Shown here: piece by piece, positions 44,909-52,733 of the stretch
Layout of the letters: every line of letters starts with the position of its first letter
Position numbering within the stretch: position 1 is the first letter of the stretch
NCBI GenBank assembly: GCA_035519675.1
Contig: DATIWB010000099.1
Coordinates: 1-64,000, forward strand
DNA from: RPRB01 sp035519675
GTDB lineage: Bacteria; Myxococcota; Myxococcia; Myxococcales; Myxococcaceae
Reading direction: 5' to 3'
DNA: 64,000 nucleotides
Translations under genes and position numbers: made by a program
Notes under the pieces: generated by a model
Databases searched by the model: none
Told to the model about the DNA's origin: nothing
The model's input: the letters and a program-made list of their open reading frames with translations, nothing else

Positions 44909-46123
44909 CTACTCGGTGTCGAAGAGTCGGCCGGTGTAGAGCTCGTTCATCGCCAGCGCGGTGAGCAGTGACCCGAGGTGAGCGACGTATCCGCTCGCCC
45001 GATCGGGAGCCGCGGTCAGCTTCAGCTGATCGGTCCGATCGGCCAGGTGGTCCACCACGCTGCGCACCACCGCGCGGTTCACGCCCGAGTACTGGGTGGC
45101 GGCCTGGATCAGCGTCTGCCGCTGGTCCTTGAGCATCTGGGCCGCGGAGGCCGGGGCGGAGCCGGGCGGCTCGAAGAGCTGGAACAGCTCGGTGTCGAGC
45201 TTCTCGCCGATCTCGAGATCGACGCGCTCGGCCAGGTCCCGGAGCCGGTAGTAGTCGGCGACCGTCTCCTCCATCTGGTCGGCGTCGATGTCGTGGGTGT
45301 CGAGGGCGACCTGCGGCGGCCGGTGCCCGAGCTCGGTGGCGGTCGCGTCCACGTACTGGAGCTTCCTCAGCGCCGCGCCCCAGTTCCGGTAGCGCTGGCG
45401 CCAGTCGAGGCCCGGGGTGAGCCACACCGCGAAGGTCTCGGCGAAGTCCTCGTCAGGGTGCTTCTGCGCGTACCAGCCCGGGATGTGCGTCACGTAGGCC
45501 CGGGAGAAGGGCTTGGGCTTGAAGTCTTCCTTGTACGGCTGGTGGTAGTCGCCGAAGAGCGTCTTCCAGGCCGGGGTCTCGTAGAGCCGGTAGGCGTAGT
45601 TGAAGCAGTGCCCCGCCTCGTGGCGGAGGTACATCAGGATCTCCCGCTCCGACTCCACCCCGCCACCCAGCTCGCCCTCGATGGTCTGGAGCGCCGGATT
45701 GGCCAGGTAGAAGGGGATGCCGATGACCGGGATGCCCGAAGGGCACCCCCACTCGTCGCTGAGGTAGCACTGGGGCCGGATGTCGACCCCGCGCGCTCCG
45801 AGCTCCTCGTGGAGCTGGTGGATGAGCCGCTCGAGATGCGTCCCCGCCAGCTGCAGCTGCAGGTCCTTGATGCGGGCGCGGAGCAGGGCCTGCCGCTCCG
45901 GCCGCAGCGCCGGCTGCGCACGGTCGCGCGGATCCGGCTGCGGCCGTTCGTGGAACGTCGGGGCCGGCGTCGCGGTCGGTGTCGCGGGCTGCTGGGCCTG
46001 GGCGGTGGCGGTGGCGGGGGTCACGGCGGAGACTGACCTTAACCAGTCCTGCCGGTGGTCGGCTTCCCGACCCTGACGGGCCCGTTGAGCTGTTCTGGTG
46101 GTGTTACAAGTCGCTGTCATCAT
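44909..46123 (-). CDS. Putative zinc-binding metallopeptidase
   Basis: 404 residues from ATG 46123 (a second ATG directly follows). The first 75 residues are Ala/Thr/Pro/Gln-rich. The catalytic zinc motif is HEAGH (H168, E169, H172) in MYLRHEAGHCFNYAYRL, with DEDFAETFAVWL downstream as a likely third ligand region. From memory it matches proteins annotated only as putative zinc-binding metallopeptidase. The helical C-terminus ends with SLLTALAMNELYTGRLFDTE. It is upstream of the Ddl-like gene in one operon. Confidence 0.78.
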   Translation of the reverse strand: MMTATCNTTRTAQRARQGREADHRQDWLRSVSAVTPATATAQAQQPATPTATPAPTFHERPQPDPRDRAQPALRPERQALLRARIKDLQLQLAGTHLERLIHQLHEELGARGVDIRPQCYLSDEWGCPSGIPVIGIPFYLANPALQTIEGELGGGVESEREILMYLRHEAGHCFNYAYRLYETPAWKTLFGDYHQPYKEDFKPKPFSRAYVTHIPGWYAQKHPDEDFAETFAVWLTPGLDWRQRYRNWGAALRKLQYVDATATELGHRPPQVALDTHDIDADQMEETVADYYRLRDLAERVDLEIGEKLDTELFQLFEPPGSAPASAAQMLKDQRQTLIQAATQYSGVNRAVVRSVVDHLADRTDQLKLTAAPDRASGYVAHLGSLLTALAMNELYTGRLFDTE

Positions 46124-46455
46124 TCGAGTTTCTTGAGCGACCGAGCGACCGTGCGAGTGGCTCCCTCCCAGAGCCCGGCTTCCGCCCGGGTCAGTCCTGA
46201 CCTCCTCCAGGGAGCCACGAGTGGACCGACCCCGGCGCGCCCCGAGCGGACGAAGCGGACGGTGCGGAGGAGGTCTGCGAGCACGGCCTCGAGCCGGCGC
46301 AGGTGGGCGCCCGTTGCCTGGCGGCGGCGCGTGAGCGGCCTTGCGCTCGAGGCCGCGCGACAGCGCGGCCGCGCCGAGGGTGTCTGGCGTGCGCGGGGTG
46401 GATGAGGACGAAGCGGAGGGGCGTGGGATGGGAGGGCGGACGGTCGTGCCGTCAC
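46120..46455 (-). CDS. Possible small upstream gene, coupled to the metallopeptidase
   Basis: A 111-codon frame whose TGA is embedded in the ATGATG that starts the metallopeptidase gene. The second half (RRLEAVLADLLRTVRFV, then GLTRAEAGLWEGATRTVARSLKKLE) looks like an amphipathic helical protein, while the first 50 residues are Pro/Arg-rich noise, so the true start may be internal. No family recognised. The overlap is the main argument for it. The remaining bases up to 46522 hold nothing else that I can identify. Confidence 0.25.
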   Translation of the reverse strand: MTARPSALPSHAPPLRPHPPRARQTPSARPRCRAASSARPLTRRRQATGAHLRRLEAVLADLLRTVRFVRSGRAGVGPLVAPWRRSGLTRAEAGLWEGATRTVARSLKKLE

Positions 46456-46522
46456 GGAGCGAACGGCAGCGGTCCGCGCCGGGTCCCACGGTGAGGGCTG
46501 GCTCGTGTAGTGTCCGTCCCGT

Positions 46523-46624
46523 CGCTGCTAGGGGTGCCGCGCCCGTCGACAGGGCTCGGCTGAGACGGCCGGTGGCCGGACCCTCGGAACCTGAACCGGG
46601 TGATGCCGGCGGAGGGAAGCAGCG
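46523..46624 (+). ncRNA. TPP riboswitch aptamer (THI element)
   Basis: Upstream of thiC. Conserved cores are present in order: AGGGGTGCC, GGCTGAGA, CGGAACCTGAACCGGGTGATG, then GCCGGCGGAGGGAAGC. The closing P1 helix is CGCTGCT (46523-46529) with AGCAGCG (46618-46624), seven perfect pairs. Binding of thiamine pyrophosphate should lower thiC expression. Confidence 0.95.
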
Positions 46625-46625
46625 A

Positions 46626-46664
46626 ACGGAGCCTCGGTGCTCCGTCCTCCGCCGCTGCTGGGAG
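46626..46664 (+). promoter_or_regulatory. thiC expression platform
   Basis: A perfect 7-bp hairpin ACGGAGC/GCTCCGT (46626-46645) follows the aptamer. A second copy of the P1 5' strand, CGCTGCT (46653-46659), lies just before the Shine-Dalgarno GGGAG (46660-46664). CTCC at 46647-46650 could pair with GGAG to hide the site. The duplicate strand could pair with AGCAGCG when TPP is absent, opening it. No T-tract follows, so translational control is more likely than termination. Confidence 0.6.
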
Positions 46665-46668
46665 TGCC

Positions 46669-48507
46669 ATGAGCGGACGGATGAAGCTGAGCGTGAGCGG
46701 GGTGCGGCTGGAGGGCATCACCCGGGGGCCGCTGCCCGCGTCGAGGAAGCTGTACCGGACCGGGACGCTGCATCCGGACGTCCGGGTGCCGGTGCGGGAG
46801 GTCGCGCTGTCACCCACGCGGGTCCGTCAGGGCGCGGCCTGGGTGGAGGCACCCAACGCTCCCTTCCGGGTCTACGACACCAGCGGCCCGTACACCGACC
46901 CCGAGGCGCGCATCGACCTGCGGCGTGGCCTGGAGCCGGTCCGGACCTGGCTCGAGCGGGACCCGGCGCTGGAGACGCTTCCGGAGGTCACCTCGGCGTA
47001 CGGCCGGGCGCGGGAGGCGGACCCCCGCCTCCAGGAATTGCGGATGGCGCGGGTGCGGCCGCCGCGGGTCGCCCGCCGGGGGGGAAACGTCACCCAGCTC
47101 CACGCCGCGCGGAAGGGAATCATCACCCCGGAGATGGAGGCGGTGGCCCTCCGCGAGTCGCTCTCGGCGGAGCAGGCGGCCGAGGGGCACCACCGGGGTC
47201 AGTCGTTCGGTGCGAGCCTGCCCCGGCAGGTGACGCCGGAGTTCGTCCGTGACGAGGTGGCCCGAGGGCGCGCCATCATCCCCGCCAACGTCAACCACCC
47301 GGAGCTGGAGCCGATGATCATCGGCCGGAACTTCCTGGTGAAGGTGAACGCCAACATCGGCAACTCCGCCGTCACCTCGTCCATCGAGGAGGAGGTGGAG
47401 AAGCTGGTGTGGGCCATCCGCTGGGGCGCGGACACGGTGATGGACCTGTCGACCGGGCCCAACATCCACGAGACCCGGTCGTGGATCCTCCGGAACAGCC
47501 CGGTGCCGATCGGCACGGTGCCCATCTACCAGGCCCTGGAGAAGGTGGGCGGCAAGCCCGAGGAGCTGACCTGGGAGATCTACCGGGACACTCTGGTGGA
47601 GCAGGCGGAGCAGGGCGTGGACTACTTCACGGTGCACGCCGGGGTGCGGCTCCGGTACGTCCCGCTGACGGCGAAGCGGGTGACGGGCATCGTCAGCCGC
47701 GGCGGGAGCATCCTCGCCAAGTGGTGCCTGGCCCACCACCAGGAGAACTTCCTCTACACGCACTTCGACGAGATCTGCGAGATCATGAAGGCCTACGACG
47801 TGAGCTTCAGCCTCGGGGACGGGCTACGGCCGGGGTCCATCGCCGACGCCAACGACGCCGCGCAGTTCGGCGAGCTGGAAACGCTGGGCGAGCTGACCAG
47901 GAAGGCCTGGGCCCAGGACGTCCAGGTGATGATCGAGGGCCCGGGCCACGTCCCGATGCACCTCATCCGCGAGAACATGACCAAGCAGCTCGAGCTCTGC
48001 GACGAGGCGCCGTTCTACACCCTCGGACCCCTGACCACGGACATCGCCCCCGGCTACGACCACATCACCAGCGGCATCGGCGCGGCGATGATCGGCTGGT
48101 TCGGCACGGCGATGCTCTGCTACGTGACGCCCAAGGAGCACCTCGGGCTGCCGGACCGGGAGGACGTGCGCCAGGGGGTGGTGACCTACCGGCTGGCCGC
48201 CCACGCCGCGGACCTGGCCAAGGGACACCCGGGCGCGCAGGCCCGGGACGACGCGCTGTCCAAGGCTCGGTTCGAGTTCCGCTGGGAGGACCAGTTCAAC
48301 CTCTCGCTGGACCCGGAGAAGGCGCGGGAGTTCCACGACGCCACGCTCCCCGCCGAGGGGGCGAAGGTGGCCCACTTCTGCTCGATGTGCGGGCCGCACT
48401 TCTGCTCCATGCAGCTCACCCAGGAGGTGAGAGCGGCGGACGTGGAGCAGGGGATGGCGGAGAAGGCGGAGGAGTTCCGGCGCGAGGGCGGGGAGATCTA
48501 CCGCTGA
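46669..48507 (+). CDS. thiC: Phosphomethylpyrimidine synthase
   Basis: 612 residues. Radical SAM enzyme that rearranges aminoimidazole ribotide to HMP-phosphate for thiamine. The C-terminal 4Fe-4S cysteines are CSMCGPHFC (Cx2Cx4C, about residues 571-579). Other segments are IIPANVNHPELEPMIIGRNF, KVNANIGNSAVTSS, DLSTGPNIHETR, GTVPIYQALEKV, DYFTVHAGV and MIEGPGHVPMH. ATG 46669 has GGGAG just upstream; the frame opens earlier (46600) inside the riboswitch. Controlled by the TPP riboswitch. thiO lies nearby on the other strand. Confidence 0.96.
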   Translation: MSGRMKLSVSGVRLEGITRGPLPASRKLYRTGTLHPDVRVPVREVALSPTRVRQGAAWVEAPNAPFRVYDTSGPYTDPEARIDLRRGLEPVRTWLERDPALETLPEVTSAYGRAREADPRLQELRMARVRPPRVARRGGNVTQLHAARKGIITPEMEAVALRESLSAEQAAEGHHRGQSFGASLPRQVTPEFVRDEVARGRAIIPANVNHPELEPMIIGRNFLVKVNANIGNSAVTSSIEEEVEKLVWAIRWGADTVMDLSTGPNIHETRSWILRNSPVPIGTVPIYQALEKVGGKPEELTWEIYRDTLVEQAEQGVDYFTVHAGVRLRYVPLTAKRVTGIVSRGGSILAKWCLAHHQENFLYTHFDEICEIMKAYDVSFSLGDGLRPGSIADANDAAQFGELETLGELTRKAWAQDVQVMIEGPGHVPMHLIRENMTKQLELCDEAPFYTLGPLTTDIAPGYDHITSGIGAAMIGWFGTAMLCYVTPKEHLGLPDREDVRQGVVTYRLAAHAADLAKGHPGAQARDDALSKARFEFRWEDQFNLSLDPEKAREFHDATLPAEGAKVAHFCSMCGPHFCSMQLTQEVRAADVEQGMAEKAEEFRREGGEIYR

Positions 48508-48511
48508 GCGC

Positions 48512-48613
48512 TCACGGGTTGCAGTCGCGCTTGACCAGCCAGCTGTCCGCGCACCTCTCGGCGTGGAAGTGCCCGTCGACGTGGGTGCCGTCCCCGAGGC
48601 CGATCGACTCCCG
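48512..48613 (-). pseudogene. Possible C-terminal gene remnant
   Basis: Just after the thiC stop, on the other strand, a 33-codon tail ends in HVDGHFHAERCADSWLVKRD and a few more residues. Its composition (Cys, His, Trp, Asp) is protein-like rather than the Arg/Pro/Ala noise of shadow frames. No start or domain can be found before it runs into the HD-GYP gene. Weak evidence. Confidence 0.25.
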
Positions 48614-48624
48614 AGAGAACGAGG

Positions 48625-49809
48625 TTACCGCTGTCCCTGCGCGATGCGGGCGGCGATGTCGACCGAGTCCAGCGCCCGGTCCATCGCTTCCTCGGCGTCG
48701 CGCGCGTCCTGCTCGATCTCGCCCGCCTCGCGGGCCTTGGCCGCGGCCATGTCTTCCTTGATCCGCCGCAGGTTCTTCACCCCGAGGTCCATGAACGCCC
48801 GCACCACCTCGGGGTCGAACTGCGAGCCCGCGCAGCGCTGGATCTCGTCGACCGCGTTCTCGAAGGTCGTCCCCTTGCGGTACGGGCGGTCCGAGGTCAT
48901 CGCGTCCAGGGTGTCGGCCACGGCGAAGACCCGCGCCCCGATGTGGATCTCCTCGCCCCGGAGGCAGCGGGGGTAGCCGCGGCCGTCGTAGCGCTCCTGG
49001 TGGCTGAGGACGATGGCCGCGGGGATGTTGAGGAACTCGATGCTCCGGATCATGTCGTAGCCGATGTCCGGATGCCGCCGCATCTCCTTCCACTCCTCCG
49101 GCGTCAGCTTGGCCGGCTTGAGCAGCACCGCGTCCGGCACGCCGATCTTCCCGATGTCGTGGAGCAGCGCGCCGCGGCCGATCTCCTCCAGCTCCGGGCC
49201 CCGCAGACCCAGCCGCTCGGCGATCGCCTCGGTGTACTTCACCACCCGCTGGCTGTGGTCGCTGGTCTCGTGCTCGCGCGCGTCCAGCGCCCGGACCAGC
49301 GCCAGCAGCGTCGTCTGATAGGTGCCCTGGATGTTCCTCAGCGCGGTGCGCAGCTCGCCGGTGCGATCCCGCACCTTTCGCTCCAGCTTCTTCTGGTAGC
49401 GCTTGCGGGCCAGCTCGATGCGGCGCTTGGCCAGCGCACGCTCGATGGCGCGAATGAGATCGGTCAGCTTGGGTGGCTTGAGCAGGTAGTCCACTGCGCC
49501 ACGCCGCAGGCAGTCCACCGCGGCCTCGGTGTCGCCGTACCCGGTGAGCATGATCACCGCGGTCTCGGGGTAACGCTCGCGGAAGGCCTCCAGCAGCCAG
49601 ATGCCGTCGCGGCCCGGCATCTTCATGTCGCTGATCACCAGCGGCAGCGCCTCGGCAGCGGCCACGTCCAGCGCCGCCTCTGCCGAGCTGGCCGTCCGGC
49701 AGTCGTAGCCCTCCTCCTGGAGGAGCACGGAGATCACATCGCGGACGGAGGCATCATCGTCGACGATCAGGATGCGGGTCGGCGCAGCCAGGTTGTCCAC
49801 CAGATGCAT
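48625..49809 (-). CDS. HD-GYP domain response regulator (c-di-GMP phosphodiesterase type)
   Basis: 394 residues. Receiver domain 1-130 with acidic pocket (ILIVDDDAS), phosphoacceptor D61 in VISDMKMPG and KPP Lys. A coiled-coil linker (RKRYQKKLERKVRDRT) joins it to an HD-GYP domain: LLHDIGKIGVPD, LSHQERYDGRGYP (usual HHE reads HQE) and VADTLDAMTSDRPYR. It would hydrolyse c-di-GMP when phosphorylated, if the HQE variant is active. No histidine kinase is adjacent. The C-terminus is a long charged helix. Confidence 0.92.
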   Translation of the reverse strand: MHLVDNLAAPTRILIVDDDASVRDVISVLLQEEGYDCRTASSAEAALDVAAAEALPLVISDMKMPGRDGIWLLEAFRERYPETAVIMLTGYGDTEAAVDCLRRGAVDYLLKPPKLTDLIRAIERALAKRRIELARKRYQKKLERKVRDRTGELRTALRNIQGTYQTTLLALVRALDAREHETSDHSQRVVKYTEAIAERLGLRGPELEEIGRGALLHDIGKIGVPDAVLLKPAKLTPEEWKEMRRHPDIGYDMIRSIEFLNIPAAIVLSHQERYDGRGYPRCLRGEEIHIGARVFAVADTLDAMTSDRPYRKGTTFENAVDEIQRCAGSQFDPEVVRAFMDLGVKNLRRIKEDMAAAKAREAGEIEQDARDAEEAMDRALDSVDIAARIAQGQR

Positions 49810-49887
49810 CCTAGGGTCCCGCCTCTCGGCACTGCCACGGGGCGACGTCGACCCCCTCGGGGTCGCCCGCGGTCACGTTGACGCCTG

Positions 49888-50991
49888 TCACAGTGTAAGC
49901 GCCTTCCGGTCGACCCGGAACGGGGTCAGATCGATCGACGGTGTCCGGCCCAGGATCGTGTCGGTGAGCACGTTGGCGGTGATCGGTGTGAGGAGAATGC
50001 CGTTACGGAAATGTCCACTGGCGAGGAACAGACCGGCGAGCGGCGCCGGCCCCAGCACCGGTAAGCCGTCCGGCGTATGCGGGCGGAAACCGGCCCAGGT
50101 TTCTACCACGGGAGCGCCGGCGAGCCCCGGAAAGAGCTGAAGTCCCACTCCCAGCACCGTGGCCAGCCCGCCGGCGGTCACCTGCTTCTCGAAGCCAGCG
50201 AACTCCATCGTGCTTCCCAGCAGGACGCGCCCGTCGGTGCGGGGGACCGCGTACCCGTGCGCCCCGAACACCACATGTCGGCAGATCGGCACCCTGGCGC
50301 GCACCATCACCATCTGCCCACGTGCCGGCCGCACCGCCGAGGGAGAGCCGAGGGCCCCCGGCACCAGGGCGGTCCAGGCGCCGGCGGCGAGCACCACCGC
50401 GTCGCCGCCGAGCTCGCCCTGATCGGTCGAGACCCCGACCGCGCGCCCACCACGCTCGACCAGCCCGTGCACCTGGGCGGTGACGAAGCGGGCCCCGGCA
50501 CGTGCCGCGGCGATGGTCAGCGCCGAGACCAGGAGCCGGTTGTCCACCACCGCATCGCCCGGGAAGTGCGCCGCGCCCCGAACCTCCGCCGAGAGCTCGG
50601 GCTCGAGCGATCGCGCCGCGGCGCGGTCGAGCCACGATGCCTCCAGCCCCCGCGCGCGTTGCCAGCCGATCCGCGCCTGCGCCTCGGCGACCCCCGGCTC
50701 GTCGAATCGGGCTCCCAGCACGCCGCAGGGCCGGAAGGCCACGTCCACGTCGCTGGTCTCGCGCAGCTCGCGGACGAAGGCGGGGTAGAGCGCGCGGCTC
50801 GCCAGGCACAGCTCGAGGAACGGTCCCGGGCCGTCGGCCTCGGCCTGGGGGGCGAGGATGCCGGCGGCGGCGCTCGAGGCCTCCGCGCCGGGGATGCTCC
50901 GCTCGAGCACCGTGCACCGCGCCCCGGCCTGCTGCAGGCGCCAGGCAACGCCGCAACCCACCACTCCGGCTCCGACGACCAGGACCTCCAT
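49888..50991 (-). CDS. thiO: Glycine oxidase ThiO
   Basis: 367 residues, FAD-dependent D-amino-acid oxidase family. Oxidises glycine to the imine needed for the thiazole part of thiamine. GxGxxG motif VVGAGVVGCGVAW at the start, ERSIPGAEASSAAAGILAPQ, VVLAAGAWT, RPARGQMVMV, VLLGSTMEFAGF, TWAGFRPHTPDGLPVLG and SGHFRNGILLTPIT are all typical of ThiO. Start at ATG 50991 (MEVLVVGAG), which overlaps the stop of the small membrane protein (TGATG). Proximity to thiC supports a thiamine role. Confidence 0.88.
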   Translation of the reverse strand: MEVLVVGAGVVGCGVAWRLQQAGARCTVLERSIPGAEASSAAAGILAPQAEADGPGPFLELCLASRALYPAFVRELRETSDVDVAFRPCGVLGARFDEPGVAEAQARIGWQRARGLEASWLDRAAARSLEPELSAEVRGAAHFPGDAVVDNRLLVSALTIAAARAGARFVTAQVHGLVERGGRAVGVSTDQGELGGDAVVLAAGAWTALVPGALGSPSAVRPARGQMVMVRARVPICRHVVFGAHGYAVPRTDGRVLLGSTMEFAGFEKQVTAGGLATVLGVGLQLFPGLAGAPVVETWAGFRPHTPDGLPVLGPAPLAGLFLASGHFRNGILLTPITANVLTDTILGRTPSIDLTPFRVDRKALTL

Positions 50992-51194
50992 CAACGCTGC
51001 TCGCCGGGAGCCAGGGGGCGGACCGGGATCGGCGGATGGGGCTGCAGCGGCGGCGGCCGTTGGTGGGTGATCCACCAGAGGCGGGCGAAGACGATCAGCG
51101 CCAGCACCATCAGCAGGAGGGTGCGCAGCGGGAACCGGCGCGGACCGCCGGATCGCGTGGGTGGGGTGGTGAGCAATGGCCGCATCGACGCCAT
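50991..51194 (-). CDS. Small single-pass membrane protein
   Basis: 67 residues from ATG 51194 (ATG 51185 also possible). One transmembrane helix (LRTLLLMVLALIVFARLWWI) follows a basic N-terminus, and the tail is Pro-rich (HQRPPPLQPHPPIPVRP). TGATG overlap with thiO supports a coupled operon. The Pro-rich tail would be periplasmic or cytoplasmic depending on topology. No family recognised. Confidence 0.55.
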   Translation of the reverse strand: MASMRPLLTTPPTRSGGPRRFPLRTLLLMVLALIVFARLWWITHQRPPPLQPHPPIPVRPLAPGEQR

Positions 51195-51273
51195 GACGGT
51201 CTGTGCTTGATCGGGTGGAAACGGAAGGTTAATGCCGCCGCGCACCTACCCGGTGCAAGGAGGATGGACGATC

Positions 51274-52677
51274 GTGGCTGACATTCTGGACGTGGTGATC
51301 ATCGGCTCGGGACCCGGGGGGTACGTGGCCGCGATCCGCGCCGGGCAGCTGGGCCTCAAGACGGCCATCGTCGAGCGCGACAAGCGGCTGGGTGGTACCT
51401 GCCTTCACCGGGGGTGCATCCCCACCAAGGCCCTCCTCTGGACCGCCGAGCTCTACGCGCACATCCAGGAGGCGGCCGAGTTCGGCATCGACCTCAAGTC
51501 GCCCACCATCAACTGGCCCGCGGCGATGAAGCACAAGACCAAGGTCGTCACCGGCGGCGCCAACGGCATCGACTACTTGATGAAGAAGAACAAGGTCCAG
51601 GTGGTGAAGGGCCACGGACGCATCGTCGGGAAGGGCAAGGTCGAGGTCACTCTCACCGAGGGCGGCGGCAAGCAGCTGCTGGAGACGAAGGCCATCGTCA
51701 TCGCCACCGGCTCGGTCCCCAAGTCGCTCCCCAACGTCCCGGTGGACCACAAGCTGGTCTACAACTCCGATTCGATTCTCGAGATCGCCGAGATTCCCAA
51801 GAGCATCCTGGTGCTCGGCGCCGGCGCGGTGGGCTGCGAGTTCGCGTCGATCTTCAACCACGTCGGCAGCGAGGCCACGATCCTCGAGTTCCTCCCGCAT
51901 CTGTTGCCCATCGAGGACGAGGACGCGAGCAAGGAGCTGGAGCGCTACTTCCGCCGGCGGAAGATCGGCTACGAGCTCTCCGCCCGGGTCCAGAAGGTCG
52001 AGCCAGGACCCAAGGGGGTGAAGGTGACCATGGACACCCCCTCGGGGAGCAAGACCCTTGAGGCGGCCATCCTCCTCTCCGCGGTGGGCCGGAGCCCGGT
52101 GACCGAGGGGGTGGGGCTGGAGGCGACGAACATCAAGCCGGACAAGGGTGGCTTCATCCCGGTGGACGACTTCATGCGCACCACCGAGCCGAACGTCTAT
52201 GCCATCGGCGACGTGATTCCCGGCCCGATGCTCGCCCACATGGCCTCGGCGGAGGGCGTGCTGGCCGTGGAGCACATCGCCGGGAAAGAGGTCCACCCGA
52301 TCAACTACGACCTCACGCCCTCGGCCACCTACTGCTACCCCGAGGTCGCCTCGGTGGGGCTGACCGAGAAGAAGGCCAAGGAGCGCGGATACGACGTGAA
52401 GACCGGCATCTTCCCGTTCAGCGCCGTCCTCAAGGCGAAGATCTCCGAGGAAGGGATCGGGATGATCAAGGTGGTGAGCGACAAGAAGTACGACGAGGTG
52501 CTCGGGGTCCACATGGTCGGGCCGCACGCCACCGAGCTGCTCGCCGAGGCCTGCGTCGCGCTCCGGCTGGAGATCACCACCGAGGAGCTGGGGCGGACCA
52601 TCCATGCCCACCCGACCTTGTCGGAGATCGTCAAGGAGGGTGCGGAGATGACCCTCGGGACGCCGATCCACGTCTGA
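51274..52677 (+). CDS. lpd: Dihydrolipoyl dehydrogenase (E3)
   Basis: 467 residues from a GTG with AAGGAGG upstream. Regenerates lipoamide in 2-oxoacid dehydrogenase complexes. FAD motif VVIIGSGPGGYVAAIRAGQLG, the redox disulfide GGTCLHRGCIPTKAL, NAD-binding LVLGAGAVGCEFASIF, VYAIGDVIPGPMLAHMASAEG and the active-site HAHPTLSE are all present. First gene of a plus-strand lipoate operon (lpd, lipA, E2, NTPase, lipB-Nudix). Confidence 0.95.
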   Translation: MADILDVVIIGSGPGGYVAAIRAGQLGLKTAIVERDKRLGGTCLHRGCIPTKALLWTAELYAHIQEAAEFGIDLKSPTINWPAAMKHKTKVVTGGANGIDYLMKKNKVQVVKGHGRIVGKGKVEVTLTEGGGKQLLETKAIVIATGSVPKSLPNVPVDHKLVYNSDSILEIAEIPKSILVLGAGAVGCEFASIFNHVGSEATILEFLPHLLPIEDEDASKELERYFRRRKIGYELSARVQKVEPGPKGVKVTMDTPSGSKTLEAAILLSAVGRSPVTEGVGLEATNIKPDKGGFIPVDDFMRTTEPNVYAIGDVIPGPMLAHMASAEGVLAVEHIAGKEVHPINYDLTPSATYCYPEVASVGLTEKKAKERGYDVKTGIFPFSAVLKAKISEEGIGMIKVVSDKKYDEVLGVHMVGPHATELLAEACVALRLEITTEELGRTIHAHPTLSEIVKEGAEMTLGTPIHV

Positions 52678-52690
52678 GGGGCGTGCAATC

Positions 52691-52718
52691 TTGACCCTTG
52701 CCCGGCCCCGCCGTTAAT
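52691..52718 (+). promoter_or_regulatory. Possible promoter in front of lipA
   Basis: TTGACC (52691-52696) and GTTAAT (52713-52718), 16-base spacer, in the lpd-lipA gap. Transcription would begin about nine bases before the lipA ATG, so lipA may have its own short-leader promoter in addition to read-through from lpd. Confidence 0.35.
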
Positions 52719-52733
52719 CGGGGGGTTGTCGCC

